This document shows, piece by piece, positions 58,638 to 64,000 of a stretch of DNA of 64,000 nt. This DNA is from Pseudooceanicola batsensis HTCC2597. Its GTDB lineage: Bacteria; Pseudomonadota; Alphaproteobacteria; Rhodobacterales; Rhodobacteraceae. Where the stretch lies: assembly GCF_000152725.1 (NCBI RefSeq), contig NZ_CH724131.1, positions 979,856 through 1,043,855 on the forward strand, written 5' to 3'. The position numbers were made by a program, and so were the translations under genes. The notes beneath the pieces are model-generated. The model saw nothing but the letters and a program-made list of their open reading frames with translations, did not search any database and was not told the DNA's origin. Numbering within the stretch: the first letter of the stretch is position 1; every line of letters begins with the position of its first letter.

Positions 58638-59284
58638 CAACTGCGCCTCTCCTTGTCCAGTCGCATTTCGATTTCCTCGGCGAGATCCTCGGGCGGCTGA
58701 TCCCCCTCGAGGAAGACGGCCTCGAACCGGCCATCAGGGCGCATCAGGTAGATGTGCCCGGCATGGGCCATGGTGTATCCGTCCTGCGCCTCCGCATCCG
58801 CCATATGCTCGTGATATACCTTGAAGCTCTGCGCGGCCTCCGCGGCCTGGGCCGGGCTTCCCGTCAGCCCCACCAGCCGGGGATGAAAGTTCGCGACGTA
58901 GTCCGCCATGACCTCGGGCGTGTCCCGTTCGGGGTCGACGGTGATGAAGAGCGGCGCGACATGGTCCGCGTCTTCGCCCAGCAGGTCGAGGGTAGTGGCC
59001 ATGTAGGCCAGGGTTGTCGGGCAGACATCCGGGCAGTTGGTGAAACCGAAAAACACGAGCTGCCAGCGGCCGGCGTAATCCGTCTGGGTGACCGGGCGTC
59101 CCGTATGGTCGACAAGTTCGAAGTCGGAGCGAATATCCGCCTCGCCGCTATAGACGACCTGTGCGGGCGCGGCCTGATCTCGCAGGAGCAGCAGTCCGGC
59201 GGTGGCAACGGTGAGGACAGCGGCTCCGCTCCAAAGGAGGAAGCGCAGCCGCTTGTGAAAGGTGTCGGGAGAGGAAGTGGGCAT
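58637..59284 (-). CDS. SCO1/SenC-family copper chaperone
   Basis: A 215-residue membrane-anchored periplasmic protein. After one N-terminal helix (LLWSGAAVLTVATAGLLLL) comes the SCO thioredoxin fold with FFGFTNCPDVCPTTLAY (Cx3C copper site) and the third ligand His in AHAGHIYLM. SCO proteins deliver copper to the CuA site of cytochrome oxidase or act as thiol reductases. The start at 59284 gives a normal N-terminus. Confidence 0.92.
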   Translation of the reverse strand: MPTSSPDTFHKRLRFLLWSGAAVLTVATAGLLLLRDQAAPAQVVYSGEADIRSDFELVDHTGRPVTQTDYAGRWQLVFFGFTNCPDVCPTTLAYMATTLDLLGEDADHVAPLFITVDPERDTPEVMADYVANFHPRLVGLTGSPAQAAEAAQSFKVYHEHMADAEAQDGYTMAHAGHIYLMRPDGRFEAVFLEGDQPPEDLAEEIEMRLDKERRS

Positions 59285-59337
59285 CTGTCTGTCTTTCTGT
59301 TTGGCCGGCCCGGGCCGGAGCCCGGGCGGGCCTTCGA

Positions 59338-59625
59338 TCAGCCCTGATCGGCTTGATCGGCCTGGTCGTGATGCTCCTGCATGTGGGTGTTCATCGTCTC
59401 CATCATCTCCATGCAGGCCTGCATGTGCTTCATCATCATCGGCATCATGCCTTCCATGCCTTCCATTCCGGCCATGCCCTGCATCCCCGTCATGTCGCCA
59501 CCCATGTGGCCGCCTTCCTTCGTCTCCTCTGCGTCCGCCGGGGCGGTATCCTGCGCGTAGGCCACGGGCGCGAAGGCGAGCAGGGACAGGGCCACGGCGC
59601 TGCCGAACTTGGTAATGGTCTTCAT
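59338..59625 (-). CDS. Exported Met/His-rich putative copper-binding protein
   Basis: A 95-residue protein with a clear signal peptide (cleavage after AYA, residue 24). The mature part is extraordinarily rich in Met (GMQGMAGMEGMEGMMPMMM) with several His (HMQACMEMMETMNTHM) and one Cys. Met- and His-rich clusters of this kind bind Cu(I) in the periplasm. AAAGGA precedes the ATG. I know no named family for it. Confidence 0.78.
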   Translation of the reverse strand: MKTITKFGSAVALSLLAFAPVAYAQDTAPADAEETKEGGHMGGDMTGMQGMAGMEGMEGMMPMMMKHMQACMEMMETMNTHMQEHHDQADQADQG

Positions 59626-59648
59626 GTCGTATCCTTTCGAGGTAGGGT

Positions 59649-59924
59649 TCAGTCTGTCGGGGTGTCCGGCTTGCCTGCCGGAGCGGTCTTGTTGGCGCAG
59701 GCGGACGAGCCCCCGCGCATGCAGAGCCCCAGCGCGCACATCGCGGCGCAGGGGGCAAAGCTCAGGATCAGGGGGGCCGCGCCAATGGCAGTGAGCCAGC
59801 CCCAGTTCAGGGCCATGCCGGTGCCGATGACGGCCAGCGCCACCAGAATCCATCCACGCCTGCCCAGGCCGGGAAGCCGGCTTGCGGGGATCGTCCCGAT
59901 CGCGTTCGTCGATCGCTCGCTCAT
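59649..59924 (-). CDS. Small two-helix membrane protein with cysteine cluster
   Basis: A 91-residue protein with two hydrophobic segments; the second, LSFAPCAAMCALGLCMRGG, holds three cysteines, and a fourth follows in the tail. The start overlaps the stop of the TlpA-type gene by 4 bp. It may hold copper or exchange disulfides; unnamed family. Confidence 0.68.
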   Translation of the reverse strand: MSERSTNAIGTIPASRLPGLGRRGWILVALAVIGTGMALNWGWLTAIGAAPLILSFAPCAAMCALGLCMRGGSSACANKTAPAGKPDTPTD

Positions 59925-60499
59925 GTCCTGTTCTCCGTTTGAAGCCGGCGCACGACCGGCAGGATTTCTTCTTCCAGCGAGCGGCGGTCGAACGGACCGA
60001 CATGCTTGTAGGCAACGCCGCCGCGTGCATCGATGACGAAGGTTTCTGGAAGCCCGTAGCCCCCCCAGTCGAGCGAGGCGCGCCCGGAGCGGTCGGCTCC
60101 GATGCGGGTGTAGGGATCGCCCGTCTCGTCGAGAAAACGGAGCGCCGCATCCGGCGCATCCTTGTAGTTGATGCCGTGGATCGGGACCGTGTCCCGCGCG
60201 GCCAGCTCGACCAGGAGCGGCATCTCGACCCGGCAAGGCACGCACCATGAGGCCCAGACATTGACGATCGACACCTCGCCTTGCAGGTCCGCAGTCGACA
60301 GGCCGTCGGCGCGGCCCTCGATGGGAGGCAGGTCGAACTCGGGAACCGCTTTGCCGGTCAGGGCCGAGGGCAGCCGGTCGTCGGAGTTCATGAGGCCCCA
60401 GTAGAACGCCGCCGCGAGTGTTGCGAACAGCGCTGCCGGAAGGAGCACTAATACCCGACCACGGGGCCGCTTGCGCGGTTCCTGTTCCGCCGCGCTCAT
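59921..60499 (-). CDS. TlpA/DsbE-type periplasmic thioredoxin
   Basis: A 192-residue membrane-anchored thioredoxin-fold protein. One N-terminal helix (about 15-37) is followed by NVWASWCVPCRVEMP with the redox CxxC near residue 88, and the cis-Pro loop GLPETFVIDARG. The layout is that of DsbE/CcmG, which reduces apocytochrome c. Here the target may instead be SCO or copper-site cysteines. It overlaps genes at both ends by 4 bp. Confidence 0.92.
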   Translation of the reverse strand: MSAAEQEPRKRPRGRVLVLLPAALFATLAAAFYWGLMNSDDRLPSALTGKAVPEFDLPPIEGRADGLSTADLQGEVSIVNVWASWCVPCRVEMPLLVELAARDTVPIHGINYKDAPDAALRFLDETGDPYTRIGADRSGRASLDWGGYGLPETFVIDARGGVAYKHVGPFDRRSLEEEILPVVRRLQTENRT

Positions 60500-61005
60500 G
60501 GCTTGCCCTCGGCACCGGCCGAGACCTCGGCCTGGAAGGCGCGTTCGCGCTTGGACCAGCTGGTCTTGATATAGGCCAGCACTGCCTTGATCTCGTCGTC
60601 GCTCAGCAGCCCCTCGAAGGCGGGCATATCGCTCTCGTAGCCCGGCACCACCGCGCCGACGCCATGCTTGGTGATCGTGAACAGGTCCCGATCGGCATGG
60701 TGCCAGGTGTGGCCGCTGTCGTCGTGCGGCGGCGCGGGCATGCGCCCGTCCTCGGTCCGGCGGCGCCAGTCCGGCTGACCCTCGAGTTTCGCGCCATGAC
60801 AGGCGGCACAGCTCTCGGCATAGATCTCGCCACCTTGCTCGACCATGTCACGGGTGACCGGCTCTCCGAGAACGGAGAGCCCTGCGATCTCCTGCGATTG
60901 CTCGGGCGCTTTTGCTTCCTCCTCCAGCAGGCCCTGCGCCACCGCCGCGATCGCGGCGGCGCCGGCCAAACCGGAAACGAGCCCCAGCGTCAGGCCGCGT
61001 CTCAT
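60496..61005 (-). CDS. Membrane-anchored c-type cytochrome
   Basis: A 169-residue class I cytochrome c with an N-terminal signal/anchor helix. The haem site CAACHG is near residue 68, and the axial Met is likely in ESDMPAFEGLLSD. It is monohaem and probably periplasm-facing. It could link copper(I) or sulfur oxidation in the operon to the respiratory chain (inference). Overlaps of 4 bp on both sides tie it to the operon. Confidence 0.9.
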   Translation of the reverse strand: MRRGLTLGLVSGLAGAAAIAAVAQGLLEEEAKAPEQSQEIAGLSVLGEPVTRDMVEQGGEIYAESCAACHGAKLEGQPDWRRRTEDGRMPAPPHDDSGHTWHHADRDLFTITKHGVGAVVPGYESDMPAFEGLLSDDEIKAVLAYIKTSWSKRERAFQAEVSAGAEGKP

Positions 61006-61154
61006 CGCGGGCTCCTGAGGAACTTGACCAGCGCGATCAGGCTCAGGACCAGCACGGTCAGCACCAGCAGCAGGACCAGCCCGCCTCCGAGCATCATGGT
61101 GCCCATCATCGGGCTACCCATCATCGACATCATGCCCTCCATGCACTCATTCAT
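61002..61154 (-). CDS. Met-rich membrane miniprotein
   Basis: A 50-residue protein: Met-rich head MNECMEGMMSMMGSPMMG, then one hydrophobic helix (LVLLLVLTVLVLSLIALV) and a basic tail KFLRSPR. I chose the ATG at 61154, which overlaps the DUF411 stop by 8 bp. It resembles the 34-residue miniprotein at 63761 in layout. A copper-binding membrane peptide is plausible. Confidence 0.65.
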   Translation of the reverse strand: MNECMEGMMSMMGSPMMGTMMLGGGLVLLLVLTVLVLSLIALVKFLRSPR

Positions 61155-61638
61155 CGGAGAACACCGTGATGTCATCGCCCGAGAAGGCGTAGGTCTTGAG
61201 CGTGCCGCTCTTGCCGGCCATGCCCGGGGCATTCATCGGCATGCCGGGCAAGGTGATGCCGGTGATCTCGGGACGCTCCGTGGTCAGGCGCTCCACGATC
61301 TCGGCCGGGACCAGCCCGCTGACATAGTAGCCGTCCACCTGCGCGAGGTGGCAGCCAAGGCCCTGCTCGGGCACGCCCGCCTCGATCGAGCGCTTGTCGA
61401 AGTCCGGGTCGTCAATCCGCGTCACGTGATAGCCGTTCTCCTCCATGTAGTCGGCATAGGCGTCGCAGCAGCCGCAGTTCCGATCGCGCCAGATCGTCAT
61501 CTGCTTTTCGGCCGGGACGGTGGCTTCGGCCGGCGCGTTGGCGGTGTTGTCGGTTTCGGCGGTGGTGAAGGTCGCGGCGCCAATGGCGGCGGCAGTAGCG
61601 AGGGCCGCTGCGGCGACGGTGAGAAGCTTGCGGTTCAT
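61147..61638 (-). CDS. DUF411 periplasmic metal-binding protein
   Basis: A 163-residue exported protein (signal peptide about 1-22). The DUF411 core has WRDRNCGCCDAYADYM with three cysteines near residues 55-58 and a further Cys in EQGLGCHLAQV; YYVSGLVPAEIVERL and the final ITLPGMPMNAPGM are typical. DUF411 proteins are found in copper-resistance and metal loci. The start is 1 bp after the stop of the beta-propeller gene, so they are co-transcribed. Confidence 0.9.
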   Translation of the reverse strand: MNRKLLTVAAAALATAAAIGAATFTTAETDNTANAPAEATVPAEKQMTIWRDRNCGCCDAYADYMEENGYHVTRIDDPDFDKRSIEAGVPEQGLGCHLAQVDGYYVSGLVPAEIVERLTTERPEITGITLPGMPMNAPGMAGKSGTLKTYAFSGDDITVFSDE

Positions 61639-61639
61639 G

Positions 61640-62584
61640 TCAGCTGTCCTTGGATTGATCGAAGGAACTCCAGGTGGTGCCGCCGTCGCGTGAGACGCGT
61701 AGCCCGGAGGGTCCGGCTGCGATCACGTGGAGTGGATCGGCGGGATCGACGGCGAGCGCGGTGACGGGGGCGAAGGTGACTTGTGCCCAGTTCACCCCGG
61801 CATCCGTCGACAGCCACAGCCCGGAGGGCAGCGCGGCGAGGATGCGCTCGGGCGCGTCGGGCGCAAGGGCGAGGATCTCGACCGGCTCGCCAGCGGGCAG
61901 CGCGGCGGCCTCGGTCGGCGCATTGCCCGCGACCAATGCATCCATCGCGTCTCCCGCGACGACATCCTGCCAGCGGCAGAAGCAGTCCGGCACCCGCGTC
62001 AGCCCGGCCTGCGTGCCCGCATAGAGCCAGATGCCACCCATCCCGGTCTCGTTGGCGACCGAGACGAGGCTGACCACGTCATGCTCCGCGCCGTCGAGAT
62101 AGGGACGGTCCATGACGAACGCCCATGTCTTGCCGTCATCCTCGCTGCGCCACAGCCCGTCGCCCTCGAGAGAGGCATAAAGGGTGTCGGGCGCATGCGC
62201 GGCCATAGTGAGGGACAGGATCGGCGCACCGGGCAGTCCGGCATCCGCCACGGTCCAGCTCACGCCGCCGTCACTGCTGCGGCGCAGGCTGCCGTCCTTC
62301 CATCCGGCGAAGATAACACCAGGACGGGACGGGTGGGTCGAGAGAGTGTTGGGCGGCTCCACGTCGCCGAGCTTCGTCCAGCTTTCGCCGTCGTGCCGCA
62401 GCAACCCGTCGGGCTTGGCGGCAAGAATGGCGGAGCCGTCGAAGGCCAGGGCAAAGGCCGGGTCGAATGCCAGCGACGGGCCTGATCGGGCAAAGCCGGG
62501 GGCAAGGATCGTTGCGCCCAGCACGGCCAAGCCGGAGGACAGGACGCGACGACGCGAAAGCGCGCGTGCGGTAAGGGCAGTCAT
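61640..62584 (-). CDS. Tat-exported beta-propeller (BNR/YCF48-like) protein
   Basis: A 314-residue protein with a twin-arginine-type signal (SRRRVLSSGL, then a hydrophobic stretch). The mature part is built of sialidase/BNR-type repeats: RSSDGGVSWT, RSEDDGKTWA, LSTDAGVNWA and VSRDGGTTWS are spaced about 50-60 residues apart. Such propellers bind proteins or assemble metal centres (YCF48 in photosystem II). It is the first gene of the eleven-gene copper/thiol operon. Cys pair in PDCFCRW. Confidence 0.85.
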   Translation of the reverse strand: MTALTARALSRRRVLSSGLAVLGATILAPGFARSGPSLAFDPAFALAFDGSAILAAKPDGLLRHDGESWTKLGDVEPPNTLSTHPSRPGVIFAGWKDGSLRRSSDGGVSWTVADAGLPGAPILSLTMAAHAPDTLYASLEGDGLWRSEDDGKTWAFVMDRPYLDGAEHDVVSLVSVANETGMGGIWLYAGTQAGLTRVPDCFCRWQDVVAGDAMDALVAGNAPTEAAALPAGEPVEILALAPDAPERILAALPSGLWLSTDAGVNWAQVTFAPVTALAVDPADPLHVIAAGPSGLRVSRDGGTTWSSFDQSKDS

Positions 62585-62682
62585 GGAAGATATCCTGAGA
62601 AGGGATCGGTCGGTTCACGGCCTGCCTGTCCTGATCGGACAGGCACGGCGTTACCAGGCCGTCACCTATGCGGTGCGGCCGG

Positions 62683-63024
62683 TCAACTCAGGATAGTGGT
62701 TCGAGGGGGCGCGGGATCGAAACCCGGTCGACGTGTTCGCAGCGCCGTATCGTCCGGACGCGTTATGCCCCGCGTGGCAACGGTTTGCGGCAGGATTTCG
62801 GGCGACCCCTCGGTCGACAGCAGGGGCGCGGTGCAATCGAGATCGCAGACCAGTTGCTCGCTCGCATCCTGATCGCAGGCAGGGCAGAGATCGTCCTGCG
62901 CCTCGGCGACTGCCGATGCCGCCATGTCGAACGACATCCGGGCACCGGCCGCGTCATGCATCATCACGCCGCCCAGAAGGGCGATCGAGAGGCAGAACGA
63001 GACAAGGCGGACCCATAGGCGCAT
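62683..63024 (-). CDS. Exported cysteine-containing hypothetical protein
   Basis: A 113-residue protein with a signal peptide (about residues 1-27) and two CxxC-type pairs, DLCPACDQDAS and LVCDLDC, followed by a Pro/Thr/Arg-rich tail. It lies 98 bp upstream of the beta-propeller gene on the same strand and may belong to the same operon. Unrecognised; zinc or copper binding is possible. Confidence 0.6.
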   Translation of the reverse strand: MRLWVRLVSFCLSIALLGGVMMHDAAGARMSFDMAASAVAEAQDDLCPACDQDASEQLVCDLDCTAPLLSTEGSPEILPQTVATRGITRPDDTALRTRRPGFDPAPPRTTILS

Positions 63025-63183
63025 GGCACAGATCTATGAACGGACGGGACGCCTGTCCACTGGGCACAGTCAGAAATCAGTCACGAGGCCGTCAACCGGC
63101 GGTCCGTTGCCGATACGGAGGTAGCGACGGAACGTCATCCCGGCCGCCGTGGTTTGTCCTGGCACTCAGCAGAGGAGCAAGAC

Positions 63184-63618
63184 ATGCAAGTCCAAGACAT
63201 CATGACGAGCAACCCCACCTGCTGTGGGGGGAACACCACCATCCAGGAAGCGGCGAAGCTGATGGCCGAGCAGTCCATCGGTGCCTTACCCGTGCTCAAC
63301 GAGGCGGGTGAACCAATCGGGGTCGTCACCGATCGCGACATCTGCTGCGGGGCCGTGGCCGAAGGCAAATCCGGTGCGACCGCCGTTTCGGACGTCATGT
63401 CCACGGACGTGCTGACCACGACGGCAGACGAGGAGGTCTCGTCCTGCTGCAACAAGATGGAGGAGCGTCAGGTGCGTCGTGCCGTCGTCACCGACGAGGA
63501 AGGCAAGTGCTGCGGCATGGTCGCGCAAGCCGACGTTGCGCGTGAGGCGCAAGGGGCAGAAACGGCAGATCTCGTGCAGAAGATTTCGCAGCCGGAAGGC
63601 CGTTCCGGCTGCTGCTGA
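63184..63618 (+). CDS. CBS-domain pair protein with five vicinal Cys pairs
   Basis: A 144-residue protein made of two CBS domains (QVQDIMTSNP... and VSDVMSTDVL...), the fold that binds adenine nucleotides. Unusually it has ten cysteines, all as CC pairs: NPTCCGG, RDICCGA, VSSCCNK, GKCCGM and the terminal SGCC. GAGGAG upstream supports the ATG at 63184. In ordinary CBS proteins these positions are not cysteine. The pairs suggest binding of Hg(II), Cu(I) or As(III), in keeping with the mer and copper genes on the left (inference). No known homologue recalled. Confidence 0.85.
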   Translation: MQVQDIMTSNPTCCGGNTTIQEAAKLMAEQSIGALPVLNEAGEPIGVVTDRDICCGAVAEGKSGATAVSDVMSTDVLTTTADEEVSSCCNKMEERQVRRAVVTDEEGKCCGMVAQADVAREAQGAETADLVQKISQPEGRSGCC

Positions 63619-63624
63619 CGAAAC

Positions 63625-63653
63625 GGGCGGAGCATCATTGTGGTGCTCCGCCC
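63625..63653 (+). terminator. Terminator of the CBS gene
   Basis: GGGCGGAGCA and TGCTCCGCCC form a perfect 10-bp stem around a 9-nt loop, 7 bp past the stop codon. Confidence 0.82.
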
Positions 63654-63760
63654 CTTACTCGGCCTCGGGGCCGGTGGACGAAGCCATCGTCCATGCCGGG
63701 GACCAAAAAGTCCGAAGGTCCCCGCAAGTATCGACGCGGACATAACATAGGAAGACACAG

Positions 63761-63865
63761 ATGATGGACGGCGGAATGATGTTCGGCATGGGGATCTGGG
63801 GTCTTCTGATCCTCGTGCTGGTGATCCTCGCGATCTTGGCGCTGGTGAAATATCTACGCAAATAG
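63761..63865 (+). CDS. 34-residue Met-rich membrane miniprotein
   Basis: Encodes MMDGGMMFGMGIWGLL followed by a hydrophobic helix and the tail ALVKYLRK. GGAAGA lies upstream of the ATG at 63761. It has the same plan as the miniprotein at 61002 (Met head, one helix, LVKxLR tail) on the opposite strand. Unnamed; small and easily missed by gene finders. Confidence 0.55.
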   Translation: MMDGGMMFGMGIWGLLILVLVILAILALVKYLRK

Positions 63866-63870
63866 GTAAG

Positions 63871-64000
63871 GCACCGGGCAAATTCGTCACTCTGGTCACC
63901 GACACCAGCGGCTACCTTGGAGTAGCGGTCGTTCGACGCCTGCACGAGAAGTATCGCGTTGTGGGGCGCGCGATTGCCATGGCCCCTGAATCATCAGGCT
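63871..64000 (+). CDS. NAD-dependent epimerase/SDR-like N-terminus (3' outside window)
   Basis: An open frame to the right edge reads KFVTLVTDTSGYLGVAVV then RRLHEKYRVVGR. That is the N-terminal Rossmann pattern of NAD-dependent epimerase or SDR proteins, with TSGYLG in place of the usual GASGYLG. No ATG or GTG with a ribosome binding site stands at the expected place, so this may be a decayed or internally started gene. Confidence 0.35.

Noticed and set aside
28490-64000. A search for the right att copy of the island
   Set aside because: I scanned for a second dusA 5' segment and saw none, so no right boundary is claimed.
1-64000. CRISPR arrays, tRNA or rRNA genes
   Set aside because: No regularly spaced short repeats with unique spacers and no cloverleaf or rRNA core sequences were seen. 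The repeats found have units of about 100 bp or are dispersed palindromes.

Overview
The window is high-GC DNA from an alphaproteobacterium, most likely a Rhodobacteraceae (Roseobacter-type) genome. Support comes from the heterotetrameric sarcosine oxidase genes, the ccmI-ruvX-DUF1289 string, an Rhodobacter-like AcpP, an Fe/Mn superoxide dismutase and the GC-rich codon use.

Positions 1 to about 28,560 look like ordinary chromosome. They carry a partial agmatinase-family enzyme, a cupin, acpP, an Atm1-type ABC exporter divergent from an ArsR-type regulator, a giant low-complexity LysM protein, a LOG-family enzyme, a host-attachment-type protein, a LysR regulator, an alpha/beta hydrolase, superoxide dismutase, sarcosine oxidase (soxG, soxA, soxD and a separated soxB), ccmI-ruvX-DUF1289, a TauE/SafE exporter, a Bcr/CflA exporter and dusA. 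Several long spacers hold imperfect tandem repeats (about 98 bp and about 105 bp units) and palindromic dispersed repeats.

From the 5' end of dusA (about 28,500) to the right edge the DNA reads as a genomic island. A tyrosine integrase (28,781-30,028) lies directly against dusA, a known integration target. The island has four blocks. (1) 30,117-36,069: a BigR/SqrR-type persulfide-responsive repressor divergent from a sulfur operon of two YeeE/YedE transporters, two metallo-beta-lactamase sulfur dioxygenase-type proteins (one fused to two rhodanese domains), a SulP permease and a DSP-type phosphatase. (2) 36,153-39,179: a DUF421 gene cut in two by a complete IS66-family element (36,592-39,115) with a perfect 8-bp target duplication. 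(3) 39,282-49,705: a GAF/HWE histidine kinase, a PrtN-like protein, two small unknown genes, two adjacent tyrosine-recombinase-like genes with an HTH gene, a divergent DinG/XPD-like helicase with four cysteines, and a KfrA-like DNA-binding protein with twin palindromic operators. (4) 50,070 to the end: a mercury operon (merR / merT-merP-merF-merA plus membrane, disulfide-reductase, CcdA-like and MFS genes), facing an eleven-gene, tightly packed operon for periplasmic copper and thiol handling. The latter encodes CcdA, a TlpA/DsbE thioredoxin, two SCO-type proteins, a Met-rich protein, a cytochrome c, a DUF411 protein and a beta-propeller.

The right edge carries a CBS-domain protein with five vicinal cysteine pairs and a 34-residue Met-rich membrane miniprotein, then the start of a possible NAD-dependent epimerase-like frame. 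The shared logic of the island is thiol and soft-metal chemistry: persulfide, mercury, copper and disulfide exchange. No second copy of the dusA 5' end was seen, so the right boundary is probably outside the window. No tRNA, rRNA or CRISPR array was found.
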